From positions 402,184 through 466,183 of the forward strand of contig NZ_JACRUI010000002.1 in NCBI RefSeq assembly GCF_014305095.1: a stretch of DNA of 64,000 bases, given 5' to 3'. A model generated the notes under the pieces. That model was not told the DNA's origin. It ran no database searches and worked only from the letters and a program-made list of their open reading frames with translations. Both the position numbers and the translations under genes were made by a program. Source of the stretch: Flavobacterium kayseriense. Its GTDB lineage: Bacteria; Bacteroidota; Bacteroidia; Flavobacteriales; Flavobacteriaceae. Shown in pieces: positions 1-9,340 of this stretch (its first letter is position 1; each line of letters opens with the position of its first letter).

Positions 1-1
1 T

Positions 2-49
2 TCTCAGTCGTACAAGGCTTTAGAACACGAATTAAAAGGACGTAATTAA
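2..49 (+). CDS. C-terminal tail of a gene cut by the window edge (tentative)
   Basis: Frame 2 of the first 49 bases is open and ends at a TAA stop, giving a tail that reads SQSYKALEHELKGRN. A second frame is also open for 14 codons, so the choice rests only on the more protein-like composition of this one. Too little is present to name a product. Confidence 0.3.
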   Translation, partial: SQSYKALEHELKGRN

Positions 50-84
50 CCTATAAAATAAGAGTCGGTAAAAACAGTAGTCAT

Positions 85-114
85 TTAATACTCCTTAAAA
101 TTTCACTATATTTG
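85..114 (+). promoter_or_regulatory. Bacteroidota-type promoter for the 160-1074 lipoprotein gene
   Basis: A TATATTTG element (107-114) matches the TAnnTTTG -7 consensus of the Bacteroidota primary sigma factor. A TTA lies exactly 19 bases upstream (85-87), where TTG is expected. The predicted RNA start near 120 leaves a leader of about 40 bases before the ATG at 160. Confidence 0.45.
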
Positions 115-159
115 AATGAACCGCATCCAGAATATAATTTCATTTCAAAATAGTAACTC

Positions 160-1074
160 ATGAATAATTTCCTAAAAACAGTTTGTTGTATTAGCATCAT
201 AACACTATTCAGTTGCCAGTCAGATACTAAAATAAGTAAAGATCAAGATAGCATCAAAAACAGCTCTAACCTAAACCAAGAGTTTAATGACTATTGGTAT
301 GCGGGTAAAGCAGAATTGAGTAGCTACGAATTAAAACAATCTCGCTATGGTGAAATTCGAAATGGTGAAGTGGTCTTAGTATTTGTAACCGAACCATTTT
401 CACTAAAAAAACAGGTTAAACTAGACGATCCTGAAAAAGCAGGAAAAGATAATGTATCTGTTTTGAAATTAAATCAAGTTAGAAAATTCAGTACGGGAAT
501 TTACGATTACTCCATTATGACCTCTACCTTTACTCCTGTCGATTTGCAGCACTACCCCAACACTTTAAAATCAACAACTAGTATTCAAGAGTGGTGTGGT
601 CATACTTTTACGCAATTCAATCTTGGTAAAAACAAGTATCACATAAAACAATTTTCTTATTTTGAAGCCGATGGAGATAGCGAAAGTGACATTCCAGTTG
701 CATTATTAGAGGAAGAATTAATGACCCGCTTGCGAATCAATAAAGGACAGCTGCCCTTAGGAGAAGTCGATCTGATTTTTTCGACACTTTACAGTCGGTT
801 TTCTTATAAGAAGCAAGAAGCTACAAAAGCCACTATTAGCAGAACAGAATCAGGAGGCTTGATGAACTATACAATTAAGTATGCCAATTATGATAGAAAA
901 ATAACAATAGCTGTCCAAAAAGCATTTCCTTACAAAATTGAGTCATGGACAGAAGATGATGGAGACGGATTAATTACGGAAGCAAAACTTAAGAAGAGTA
1001 TAAATGAACCGTATTGGAATCAAAAAAAGAATACGGATCAAATTAAAAGAGATGAGTTGCAACTACAAAAATAG
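160..1074 (+). CDS. Putative secreted lipoprotein of unknown function
   Basis: The 304-residue product starts with a lipoprotein signal: a hydrophobic stretch ending in LFSC, so Cys19 should be lipidated. The mature part is polar, rich in Lys, Glu and Ser, and has no catalytic motif I recognise. The segment around residues 45-80 (DYWYAGKAEL, RYGEIRNGEVVLVFVTE) is one I associate with a conserved flavobacterial family. Some entries of that family are, as I recall, labelled septum formation inhibitor Maf; nothing here resembles the Maf nucleotide pyrophosphatase, so I do not use that name. The gene is followed after 31 bases by a peroxiredoxin-like gene on the same strand and may be cotranscribed with it. 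Confidence 0.75.
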   Translation: MNNFLKTVCCISIITLFSCQSDTKISKDQDSIKNSSNLNQEFNDYWYAGKAELSSYELKQSRYGEIRNGEVVLVFVTEPFSLKKQVKLDDPEKAGKDNVSVLKLNQVRKFSTGIYDYSIMTSTFTPVDLQHYPNTLKSTTSIQEWCGHTFTQFNLGKNKYHIKQFSYFEADGDSESDIPVALLEEELMTRLRINKGQLPLGEVDLIFSTLYSRFSYKKQEATKATISRTESGGLMNYTIKYANYDRKITIAVQKAFPYKIESWTEDDGDGLITEAKLKKSINEPYWNQKKNTDQIKRDELQLQK

Positions 1075-1105
1075 TTGACTTTTCTAATCAAATTAAAATT
1101 TTACA

Positions 1106-1756
1106 ATGAAAACGTTAAAAGAGCAAACTGAAGCAAAAATTGAAGCAGGACGCAAAGCAAATCCTGATTTCATGTCAGGTGTCGATGCCGCAATAGCGAA
1201 AGCAAAAAATTTTGAAGAAGGAGCGCTTGCCTTAAAAATGGGACAAAAAGCGATTTTATTTGAATTACCAAATCAAGAAGGCAAGACTGTATCGTTAGAC
1301 TCTTTGTTGATAAATGGTCCAGTCGTACTTACCTTTTATCGCGGAGATTGGTGCCCTTATTGTAATTTACAACTTAGAGCATTACAAGCCCGTTTAGATG
1401 AAATGCAAGCTATGGGGGCTTCACTGGTAGCTATTAGCCCACAAGTACCTGATGAATCCTTAGCAAAAAGTGAAATTAGCCAGATGAACTTTACCGTCTT
1501 GTCGGATCAAAACGCATCAGTCGCATCACAATATGGTGTAGCTTGGGAGGTACCAGAATTTTTATTAAGTCATATGCGTGTAGACCGCAATCTAGACTTG
1601 GCCAAAATCAATAATGGAAATGCACATGTGCTTCCAATTCCTGCCACCTTTATTTTAGATAAAAATGGGATTATTGTTTGGACCTACGTCAATGTAGATT
1701 ATCGAACCCGATCAGAGCCTCAGGAAATTATCGAGCAGTTGCAAAAACTAACGTAA
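1106..1756 (+). CDS. Peroxiredoxin-like AhpC/TSA family protein
   Basis: This 216-residue protein has a thioredoxin fold of the AhpC/TSA type. After an N-terminal helical extension of about 50 residues come the strand VVLTFYRGDWCPYC, with a CPYC centre (Cys83 and Cys86), and a C-terminal ATFILDKNGIIVWTYV strand typical of the fold. The Cys-Pro-Tyr-Cys arrangement resembles thioredoxin or glutaredoxin more than a classical one-Cys or two-Cys peroxiredoxin, so thiol-dependent peroxide or disulfide reduction is likely, with unknown substrate. There is no signal peptide, so it should be cytoplasmic. A strong terminator follows at 1775-1818. Confidence 0.85.
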   Translation: MKTLKEQTEAKIEAGRKANPDFMSGVDAAIAKAKNFEEGALALKMGQKAILFELPNQEGKTVSLDSLLINGPVVLTFYRGDWCPYCNLQLRALQARLDEMQAMGASLVAISPQVPDESLAKSEISQMNFTVLSDQNASVASQYGVAWEVPEFLLSHMRVDRNLDLAKINNGNAHVLPIPATFILDKNGIIVWTYVNVDYRTRSEPQEIIEQLQKLT

Positions 1757-1774
1757 TAAAAAAATAGTATTGAT

Positions 1775-1818
1775 AAAAAGAGTTGTTGTACCCAAACAGG
1801 TAAAACAGCTCTTTTTTT
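1775..1818 (+). terminator. Rho-independent terminator after the peroxiredoxin-like gene
   Basis: Two 13-base arms (1775-1787 and 1804-1816) pair with a single G-T wobble around a 16-base loop and run into a T tract. It closes the 160-1756 gene pair. Confidence 0.8.
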
Positions 1819-1940
1819 AGTCTTCAACTATTAGTGAAACTATAACTTTAGTCACTGAAGCAGTCCTTACTTTATTCAAAATAAAAAGTCTTTTTGCTGA
1901 TTTTCAACAACTACTTTAATACTTAGCACAGTACTTACAA

Positions 1941-1970
1941 CTGGTAAACCAATTTTTTTTACTATTTTTG
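1941..1970 (+). promoter_or_regulatory. Bacteroidota-type promoter of the PL6 lyase gene
   Basis: TATTTTTG at 1963-1970 fits the TAnnTTTG -7 element. CTG at 1941-1943, one base off the TTG -33 element, lies exactly 19 bases upstream. The start codon at 2041 would leave a leader of about 65 bases. Confidence 0.45.
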
Positions 1971-2040
1971 AAAAAGAGACTTTCCTATATTTCAAATGAA
2001 ATAGGATTCTTTTAGCTAATCAAAAAACAAAACCACTTTA

Positions 2041-4371
2041 ATGAAAAATTTTTATTTAGTACTACTAACTGTTTGCTTGACAGTTTCGGCAATCGCACAA
2101 AGTCAAAAAAAAATCAAGGTAAATAACATTACTGAATTTAATTTGGCCGTAAAAAATGCTAAGCCAGGAACAACGATTACTCTTGCTAATGGTGTTTGGA
2201 AAAATGCAGAATTAGTTTTTGAAGGTAAAGGCACAAAGGAGCAGCCAATAACTTTAAACGTTGAAGAAAAAGGATTGGTTACGTTAGAAGGAAAATCAAA
2301 TTTACAAATGGCTGGTGAATATTTGCATGTAGAAGGATTGGTTTTCAAAAATGGATACACCCCTACAAATGCCGTAATTTCTTTTAGAAAAAACCGCAAT
2401 GAAATGCTAAACAATTCACGCATGACAGAATGTGTGATCGATAACTTTAACAATCCAGAACGTCAGATGCAAGATTATTGGATCACGATTTACGGGAAAA
2501 ACAATCGCATTGACCACAATCATATCATAGGAAAGAAAAACTTAGGAGTAACAATGATAGTAGGATTAGACACTAAAGAAAGTGTCGAAAACAATCATAA
2601 AATAGACCATAACTACTTTGGACCACGCCCAACTTATGGGAATAATGGAGGGGAAACTTTACGCATTGGAACTAGTCATAGCTCATTAGAAAATTCAAAA
2701 ACAATAGTAGAGTCTAATTACTTTGACAGAACAAATGGAGAGCATGAAATAATTTCGAACAAATCATGTCAAAATGTATTTAAATACAATGTGTTTTTTG
2801 AATGTACAGGAACATTGACTATGCGTCACGGTAACGAAACGATGGTCGATGGAAATGTATTTATTGGAAACGGAAAACCAAGCACTGGTGGTGTTCGCGT
2901 TATAAATGAAACGCAAACAGTCATAAATAATTACCATATAGGGTTAACCGGTTCTCGATTTAGAGGTGCCTTTGTGATGATGAACGGAGTGCCAAATTCC
3001 ACTCCAAACCGTTATGTTCCAGTAATCGACTCTAAGGTAAACAACAACACCTTCGTTAACTGCGATAATATTGTACTATGTGCTGGTAGCGATGCCGAAA
3101 GAAGTCAAGCACCTAGAACTTCTGAGATCTCTGGAAATGTTTTCTACAATGAAAATAAAACAGACCTCTTCTCTATTGATGACGACATAAGCGGAATTAA
3201 ATTTGAAAATAACATTTTAGCTAAGAACTTAAAAACAACTATTCCATCAGGATTTAAAAATGCTGATATCAAACTAGTCAAAAACAAGCAGGGATTTTTA
3301 ATTCCAGAATCCAAAGCAATAAAAAACAAAATAGTTATCAGTCCAAATATCGCTACCAAAGAAAACACTGGAGTATCTTGGTATTCAAAAACAGATAAAA
3401 CAATAGCCTTAAACTCCGGAAAAACAATAAAAGTTCCCGCAGGAATTAATACGTTATATGATGCTGCCGAAAATTCAAAAGCAGGTGACATTTTAGAGCT
3501 AGAAAATGGTGGAGAATATTTGTTGACCAAAGCGGTTCAAATTACGCATCCACTAACATTTAAAACTGTTGGTAAAAATAAAGCTACCATTTTATTTGAA
3601 TTAATGATGGCTTTCGAAATTCAAAATGGAGGAAGCTTGTCATTAGAGAATATTATATTCGATGGAGATAAATCGCCAGATTACGCGGGGAATTCAGCCA
3701 TTAGCACATCCAAAAATGCCATGTTAGACAATTATAAGTTAATTATTGAGAATTGCACATTTACTAATTTTATTGTAAACCATTCCTTTGACGTATTACG
3801 TGTTTCTAAAGGTACTTTTGCCGACACCATTAGCATTCAAAATTCAACTTTTAAGAACATCACAGGTCATATCGCTGCTCTAGACACAGAAACTGATGAT
3901 ATTGGTGCTTACAACGTAGAATATTTTATAATGAAAAACAACACTATAACTGATTTACAAGGAGCTGCTTTACGTTTATACCGTGGTGGGAAAGACGAAA
4001 GTACTTTCGGTCCTTTTCTAGAAATGGAACATAATGTTTTTGATCAAGTGGGACACGGTTCAAAAAACAAATACGAGAGAGCGGTTTCTCTATACGGCGT
4101 TCAAGTAATTGACATTAAAAATAATATTTTTAAGGATGCAAAAGCAGTTGAAATGCATCTAGTGGTAGGAGAACCATCAGTAAACATTGCTAACAATGAC
4201 TTTTATAAATCAGATAAATTGATCGTAACCGGTGATCAACAGTACAATCTTTCCAACTCATTAGATGCAAATCCTAATTTTATTGAAGGTACCTACGAAT
4301 TATCAGACAAATCAGGTCTTAAAGGCAAAGCCACTGATGGCACTGACTTAGGGATTCATCAAAAAAAATGA
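2041..4371 (+). CDS. Secreted PL6-family polysaccharide lyase (alginate lyase / chondroitinase B type)
   Basis: The 776-residue protein begins with a signal peptide (cleavage near AIAQ, residue 20) and continues as a right-handed beta-helix. Residues about 25-430 match the chondroitinase-B-like PL6 family, which cleaves uronate polysaccharides by beta-elimination. Lys241 in IISNKS and Arg262 in TMRHGN are 21 residues apart, the same spacing as the catalytic Lys250 and Arg271 of chondroitinase B. A second beta-helix of about 300 residues follows (DUF4957-like, inferred), as in the long two-domain PL6 lyases. In Flavobacteriaceae alginate is the usual substrate, but the sequence alone does not exclude dermatan sulfate. 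No type IX sorting domain is seen at the C-terminus. It stands alone, with no SusC/SusD pair or other alginate gene nearby. Confidence 0.88.
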   Translation: MKNFYLVLLTVCLTVSAIAQSQKKIKVNNITEFNLAVKNAKPGTTITLANGVWKNAELVFEGKGTKEQPITLNVEEKGLVTLEGKSNLQMAGEYLHVEGLVFKNGYTPTNAVISFRKNRNEMLNNSRMTECVIDNFNNPERQMQDYWITIYGKNNRIDHNHIIGKKNLGVTMIVGLDTKESVENNHKIDHNYFGPRPTYGNNGGETLRIGTSHSSLENSKTIVESNYFDRTNGEHEIISNKSCQNVFKYNVFFECTGTLTMRHGNETMVDGNVFIGNGKPSTGGVRVINETQTVINNYHIGLTGSRFRGAFVMMNGVPNSTPNRYVPVIDSKVNNNTFVNCDNIVLCAGSDAERSQAPRTSEISGNVFYNENKTDLFSIDDDISGIKFENNILAKNLKTTIPSGFKNADIKLVKNKQGFLIPESKAIKNKIVISPNIATKENTGVSWYSKTDKTIALNSGKTIKVPAGINTLYDAAENSKAGDILELENGGEYLLTKAVQITHPLTFKTVGKNKATILFELMMAFEIQNGGSLSLENIIFDGDKSPDYAGNSAISTSKNAMLDNYKLIIENCTFTNFIVNHSFDVLRVSKGTFADTISIQNSTFKNITGHIAALDTETDDIGAYNVEYFIMKNNTITDLQGAALRLYRGGKDESTFGPFLEMEHNVFDQVGHGSKNKYERAVSLYGVQVIDIKNNIFKDAKAVEMHLVVGEPSVNIANNDFYKSDKLIVTGDQQYNLSNSLDANPNFIEGTYELSDKSGLKGKATDGTDLGIHQKK

Positions 4372-4531
4372 AGATCTCAAAAGCTTTTAATGGCTTTTAT
4401 ATAATAAAAAATCAACGTTGAGGACGATATTGAAGGCTTTCACTACTCGACTAGTAATTAATAATAGAGGAACTTAAATCGATCAGTTTTTCAAAGGGGT
4501 AATTTTTGTATCTTAGAAAAAAAACAACATT

Positions 4532-5116
4532 ATGAAAGCACTTTATATTATCCTCGGAATTGTTCTGATAATTTTTATTGGGAGCCAAATTTTTGCTTGG
4601 AACAGTCAACGCAATATTGAAACTTATTCGTATCAAGTGGTTAAAAAATATGACCGTTTTGAAACAAGAACTTACGAGGCTACTTTATTTACTTCGGTGG
4701 AACTTCCAACCAATGCTTATAAAGAATCGTCTAGTAAAGGATTTTCTATTCTAGCGGGATATATTTTTGGAGACAACAAAAAAAGCGAAAAAATAGCAAT
4801 GACTTCACCTGTAAGCATGTCCTTAGACTCTTCTACGACAATGATGTTTATGGTTCCTAAAAAATTCAAGAAGGAAACACTACCGGAGCCAAATCAATCT
4901 AACATAAAATTTAAAGAGGAACCTGCAAAAACTGTTGCTGCCATTAGTTTTGGCGGCTGGGCCAATGACGAAAAAATCGCAAGTTATAAACAAGAACTTA
5001 TTACTGCATTGGATGCTGTGGGAGTACAATATACCAACCGTTTTTACTTTTTAGGATACAATGCTCCTTATGAGATTTTTAATCGTAAAAATGAAATTAT
5101 AGTTGAGCTACAATAA
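4532..5116 (+). CDS. SOUL/HBP heme-binding family protein
   Basis: The 194-residue product has one N-terminal membrane segment (residues about 2-22), followed by a SOUL-type domain. The start of the domain reads IETYSYQVVKKYDRFETRTY, and a block ending in KIAMTSPVSM is the hallmark of the family. SOUL proteins bind heme or tetrapyrroles in eukaryotes; the role of bacterial members is not established. The membrane anchor suggests that the domain faces the periplasm. It is followed on the same strand by a DUF2721 membrane protein gene after an 86-base gap. Confidence 0.85.
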   Translation: MKALYIILGIVLIIFIGSQIFAWNSQRNIETYSYQVVKKYDRFETRTYEATLFTSVELPTNAYKESSSKGFSILAGYIFGDNKKSEKIAMTSPVSMSLDSSTTMMFMVPKKFKKETLPEPNQSNIKFKEEPAKTVAAISFGGWANDEKIASYKQELITALDAVGVQYTNRFYFLGYNAPYEIFNRKNEIIVELQ

Positions 5117-5202
5117 TTCACTAGTATCCTAACAAAATAAATATAAAACACAAAAGCAGCAAGTTAAGGATCGATTTTTGCTGAATAAATTTTTCAAACA
5201 CA

Positions 5203-5595
5203 ATGACATTAAACATCGAAACTCCTGCACTATTATTTTCTGCAACTTCATTGATTCTCTTAGCATACACAAATCGGTTTTTAACGATTGCCACAATTGT
5301 GAGAAGTCTCAAGAAAACCTATGACGAAAAAGAAAACAAAAGTATCTTAATCGAAATTAATAATCTCAATTTGCGATTGACCTTGATACGATACATGCAG
5401 CTTTTTGGAGTCCTTAGTTTGTTTCTTTCGGTTTTTGCAATGCTACTACTCTTCTTTGATTTTCAGTCGTTCGGCTTATATCTTTTTGGCTTTAGTTTGT
5501 TAAGTTTATTGATATCCTTGGCACTATCATTTTGGGAAATAAGTATCTCAGTAAAAGCTTTACAAGTACACTTAAGCGATTTGTCTGAAAAATAG
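5203..5595 (+). CDS. DUF2721 family membrane protein
   Basis: A 130-residue protein with an N-terminal hydrophobic segment (residues about 7-27), a charged loop of about 35 residues and a helical hairpin of two long hydrophobic segments (residues about 65-115). The order of segments and the NRFLTIATIVRSL motif fit the DUF2721 family, which has no known function. The gene ends 27 bases before a terminator hairpin that it shares with the convergent receptor gene. Confidence 0.75.
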   Translation: MTLNIETPALLFSATSLILLAYTNRFLTIATIVRSLKKTYDEKENKSILIEINNLNLRLTLIRYMQLFGVLSLFLSVFAMLLLFFDFQSFGLYLFGFSLLSLLISLALSFWEISISVKALQVHLSDLSEK

Positions 5596-5620
5596 ATATT
5601 GATTTATCACCAAAAAAAAA

Positions 5621-5652
5621 AAGAGTTGTGTAGCAACTACACAGCTCTTTTT
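5621..5652. terminator. Bidirectional terminator between convergent genes
   Basis: A 13-base stem (5621-5633 with 5637-5649, one wobble pair) with a three-base loop is flanked by A and T tracts on both sides. It can end transcription of the DUF2721 gene on the plus strand and of the TonB-receptor-like gene on the minus strand. Confidence 0.85.
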
Positions 5653-5669
5653 GCTTATAATTGATTCGG

Positions 5670-7787
5670 TTAAGGATTCAAAAGACCGCCTTCGTCTTTT
5701 TTCTCTTCGTTCAATAAATTAGAATTTTCTTTAGCTAATTTATTTTTGGTTGGAATTTTATAATTCAAGCTGAAACCAAATTTCCTAGTGTCCTGCTTAC
5801 TACTAATTAGCAGCGGGGTTTCAAATGAATTAAAACCATTTTTATTTGTATTTAGAATATCATCCGCATAGATTGACAGTGTCAATTGGTCTTTCAAGAA
5901 CTTTTTAGAGAAAGTAAAATCAAGAGAATTTCTAATTGGCTCTGTTGCGATGAAATAAAAGTAATTCCCTTTAGGAAAAACGTAATTGTAATTAGCAACA
6001 AACTTGACATTAGACGGCAGTACAATCTGAGACATTAAGTTTATCATCCAAAAACCATTAGTATCGACATTAGGAATCTGGTGGTACTGATATCCTCCAT
6101 ATACATATAGAAAATTCATTGTATCTGGATTTACATTCATCTTCATGGTTTCAGCTAGTCCTTTAGTAAACAACATATAAGGAATAGGCATACCTGCGCT
6201 AAAATTATGAATTTTAACCTCCGGAATATTCTCATTTGTATTAATTACCACATCATTAGTAAGCGATACTCTATTGATGACTTGGTTTTTTGCTGCGCTT
6301 ATATTGTAACTAATAAATGCATAATCAAATGCGCTTAATTTTACCTCATAATTATTAAAAATAGTTGGTTGTAGGTTGGGATTACCTGAATAATCAACAT
6401 TAGGGTTTTGATAATTCGTATTATTAGGGTTTAAAGCTGAGGTACTAGGCAGTGTGATTTTTTTATTGTAATTCACATTAAAGTTAATCGAGCTACTAAA
6501 ATTGTACTGTGCACTGGCATTAGGAAAAAAACGAAATTGCTTAAAAGGAGACAAGGTCGCCACATCTGTGCTTCCGGTAATATTATAATCTTCGGCACGA
6601 CCACCTAAAATAAAATTCACTTTATCAAATCTGGTTTGAACCTCAACATAGGAGGCAGCTGTTCTACGTTTATAATCTAAGTTCACAACGTCTCTACTAG
6701 TGGCTTCAAAAAGCAACTCTTCGTATAAACTACCAAAACTTAATTTTCCTTCATCAGAAAATTTTATGGGTTGCGAATAATCAAATTTAAAATTATAAAA
6801 ATTTTGGTTCGATGAGTTGGCTAATGTCAATGATGAATTACTCACTGGACTTAAAGCAAAATCATTAGTGTTATTATTATAATTGAATTTGAACTCTAAC
6901 TTTTTAGCGCTATTACTAAATTTCTTCTGATAAGTCACAACCGCATCTTGACGCAAACCCGTACTTTTTGACAAATCATTATTCTCAAAACCAGGACCTG
7001 TTCCTAAAGTTGTACTATTATTATTGTTTTGAGTTAAATCGTAATTAAGTAACAATCGATCTTTACCAATATCAAACGTCAGTGCCGATTTAATAAAATT
7101 ATTTCTTCCGGTACGATCGGAATCTGTTTTACTTAATAGAAAATTTGTTCCGTTTTCTTGTTTTTCTAAAGAAGTCCAGGTAGCGCTTTCTCTATAATTT
7201 TGCCCTACATTTAATTGCCATCCAAAATATTTGTTCTTTGCACTTAACAACAAACTATTATTTACCCTCAGGCGAAAATCGTCATAATTAGTAAAACTAG
7301 TGCTATTTGTATAAGTAGCACTCAAATAATTTTTTGCGTTTTTATTGGTAATAATATTCAAAATAGCTCCACCAGAAGTAGCAGGAAATTCAGCGCCTGG
7401 TTGCGTTATTATTTCTATTTTTTCAATTGCATTTGCCGGCATTCCCTCTAAAAAAGCATTAAGTTCTGTAGTGGAGATATTAAGAGGTCTTCCGTCCATA
7501 AAAACATCTAGTTGTTTTCCTTGGTACATCATTCCAGCAATATCTGAGGCGATTAAACCTGGTAGTTTTTTTATTCCTTCGAGAACTGAACCCGTATTTA
7601 AACTAGGTTGATCAGCAAAATTAAAAATAGTTCGATCTGCTTTTTGCTCTATCGCTTTTTTAGTTTTAATAATCGATACTTCATTTAGTTCCGTTGTTTT
7701 TTCAGGTGCTTTTTCGGGACTAGTTTGTGCAGTGACATTATTTAAGCAAGCTAAAATAAATAATGCAATCAAATAATTTTTTTTCAT
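5670..7787 (-). CDS. TonB-dependent receptor-like outer-membrane beta-barrel protein
   Basis: The 705-residue protein has a signal peptide (residues 1-20). A plug domain follows at about residues 30-150, with LNEVSIIKTKKAIEQKADRT near its start and AEFPATSGGAILNIITNKNA at its end. The remaining 550 residues form a barrel rich in alternating aromatic and polar strands, of the outer-membrane beta-barrel type seen in Bacteroidota receptors. It lacks the N-terminal carboxypeptidase-like domain and has no SusD partner, so it is not a classical SusC. The substrate is unknown. The tail after about residue 680 (KLAKENSNLLNEEKK) is charged and unusual for a barrel, whose last strand normally ends the protein. 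Confidence 0.85.
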   Translation of the reverse strand: MKKNYLIALFILACLNNVTAQTSPEKAPEKTTELNEVSIIKTKKAIEQKADRTIFNFADQPSLNTGSVLEGIKKLPGLIASDIAGMMYQGKQLDVFMDGRPLNISTTELNAFLEGMPANAIEKIEIITQPGAEFPATSGGAILNIITNKNAKNYLSATYTNSTSFTNYDDFRLRVNNSLLLSAKNKYFGWQLNVGQNYRESATWTSLEKQENGTNFLLSKTDSDRTGRNNFIKSALTFDIGKDRLLLNYDLTQNNNNSTTLGTGPGFENNDLSKSTGLRQDAVVTYQKKFSNSAKKLEFKFNYNNNTNDFALSPVSNSSLTLANSSNQNFYNFKFDYSQPIKFSDEGKLSFGSLYEELLFEATSRDVVNLDYKRRTAASYVEVQTRFDKVNFILGGRAEDYNITGSTDVATLSPFKQFRFFPNASAQYNFSSSINFNVNYNKKITLPSTSALNPNNTNYQNPNVDYSGNPNLQPTIFNNYEVKLSAFDYAFISYNISAAKNQVINRVSLTNDVVINTNENIPEVKIHNFSAGMPIPYMLFTKGLAETMKMNVNPDTMNFLYVYGGYQYHQIPNVDTNGFWMINLMSQIVLPSNVKFVANYNYVFPKGNYFYFIATEPIRNSLDFTFSKKFLKDQLTLSIYADDILNTNKNGFNSFETPLLISSKQDTRKFGFSLNYKIPTKNKLAKENSNLLNEEKKDEGGLLNP

Positions 7788-7849
7788 TTTTATTATATCA
7801 GTTACGGCATAAGTATGCGTTATAAGTAATATGTTACAAAGAAGGTTAA

Positions 7850-7857
7850 CAAACTTA
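7850..7857 (-). promoter_or_regulatory. -7 element upstream of the receptor gene
   Basis: Read on the minus strand this is TAAGTTTG, a match to TAnnTTTG, about 60 bases upstream of the receptor start codon. No TTG lies at the expected -33 spacing, so support is partial. Confidence 0.3.
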
Positions 7858-7930
7858 ACATTGATCGCTATTAAACCTTTATCGATTTACTACATCTAAA
7901 CTATGTGATGCCTACTTAAATACAAGAACT

Positions 7931-9316
7931 ATGAATCAAAACACATTATGGTCGCTCCGATTAGGTTTTTCGAATAAGGAAAGTGAAACTATTGCTAATA
8001 AAGGAATACAAGGTTTCTTGTCTGCATCGTTCAAAGTCCCTTTTGATGCTAGCATACCTGATTTCTTGAAAGATAGTCCTAAGACTTCTGCTGATTTAAA
8101 AGCACAACGACAAATTTTACAGAATGCCACTGACGAGCAAAAAAAAGCAGCACGCATGGCTGAGAACGGCACTACACAGGCAATGAAGCAATGGTGGATT
8201 GACAAAATTATGACGAGCGATTTTCCCCTACAGGAAAAAATGACTTTAATGCTGCACAATCATTTTGTAGCCACACATCAAAAGGTAAAAGTTAATTATT
8301 GGATTTTTCAGCACAATCAAATTTTGCGCAAGCATGCTTTTGGCAATTTTAAAACGCTCACAAAAGAGATAATAAAAAGCAATGCCATAGTGCGATACTT
8401 AGACAATAGTGATAATAAAAAAGGAAAACTTAACGAAAATCTTAGCCGAGAGTTACTCGAGTTATTTACGCTAGGGATAGGCAATTATACTGAAGAGGAT
8501 ATTAAAGATGGAGCGAAAGGTCTCGCAGGTTTAACAATAGGCGAAGAGAGTGCGCAATACCGCAAGTTTTTGCAGGATGACACCCCTATTACCTACTTTG
8601 GAAAAAAAGGTGTTTTTAAAGCGGATGATATGGTCGATATTATTTTTGAACAAAAGAGTATCCCGTATCTGATGACAAAAAAAATATTACAATGGTTTAT
8701 TTACGATAATCCTTCGAAAGAACTAGTTCAGTATTATGGAGACTATTTTAGAAGTGTAAATTTTGAATTTAAACCCTTGCTGACTAAAATTTTCACAGAG
8801 GAATATGAGAAGAAGACAGCAGGATCCAAGATTAAAAATCCGCTGGAATTTAGCCTACAAATACTAAACGAGCTACAACTACCTATTGTAAAGAGCAACC
8901 CTATCGTTTTCTTTTTAAGACAGCAAAGTATGGACTTATTCAATCAGCCCAATGTAAAAGGTTGGGACGGCGGTAAATCATGGCTAACCACTCAAATTTA
9001 TTTACAAAGAGAAGCGGTTGCTGATGCTGTGTGCCAGGGGCGTGGATTTATTAGAGGAAATGACAACAACCAAATGTCTAGCCAAATGTCTAGAATAAAA
9101 ACAAAAACAACGCATTTGCAATGGCATAAAGGCACTAACAAAGCCATTATAAAAGAGCTTACAGATCGCTTACTTTTTAGTGTAAGTCCAGAAACACAAA
9201 AAGATTTTGAAAACCTTTTAAAATATGATTTTGATGCGAATTCACCCAATAGTGATCAAGCAGTTTTACGGTTATTCAATGCAATTATCAAAGAACCTGA
9301 ATTTCAGCTAATCTAG
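7931..9316 (+). CDS. DUF1800 family protein
   Basis: This 461-residue protein matches DUF1800. Family blocks are LQEKMTLMLHNHFVATHQKV, a segment with NENLSRELLELFTLGIGNYT, and a C-terminal region ending in an RLFNAIIKEPEFQ-type stretch. The family almost always sits next to a DUF1501 gene, as it does here: the next gene starts 24 bases downstream. No reaction is established for DUF1800. There is no recognisable signal peptide at the chosen start, although many relatives appear to be exported, so export might depend on the Tat-signalled partner. The protein is rich in Lys and Gln and has no membrane segment. Confidence 0.88.
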   Translation: MNQNTLWSLRLGFSNKESETIANKGIQGFLSASFKVPFDASIPDFLKDSPKTSADLKAQRQILQNATDEQKKAARMAENGTTQAMKQWWIDKIMTSDFPLQEKMTLMLHNHFVATHQKVKVNYWIFQHNQILRKHAFGNFKTLTKEIIKSNAIVRYLDNSDNKKGKLNENLSRELLELFTLGIGNYTEEDIKDGAKGLAGLTIGEESAQYRKFLQDDTPITYFGKKGVFKADDMVDIIFEQKSIPYLMTKKILQWFIYDNPSKELVQYYGDYFRSVNFEFKPLLTKIFTEEYEKKTAGSKIKNPLEFSLQILNELQLPIVKSNPIVFFLRQQSMDLFNQPNVKGWDGGKSWLTTQIYLQREAVADAVCQGRGFIRGNDNNQMSSQMSRIKTKTTHLQWHKGTNKAIIKELTDRLLFSVSPETQKDFENLLKYDFDANSPNSDQAVLRLFNAIIKEPEFQLI

Positions 9317-9340
9317 TATAACGATCAAAGAACTACAATT

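Noticed and set aside
160..1074. Naming the first gene Maf (septum formation inhibitor)
   Set aside because: The protein is an exported lipoprotein with no Maf nucleotide pyrophosphatase motif; the label seems to be a propagated annotation.
5670..7787. The barrel protein as a SusC of a glycan utilisation system
   Set aside because: It lacks the N-terminal carboxypeptidase-like domain, has no SusD gene beside it and is shorter than SusC proteins.
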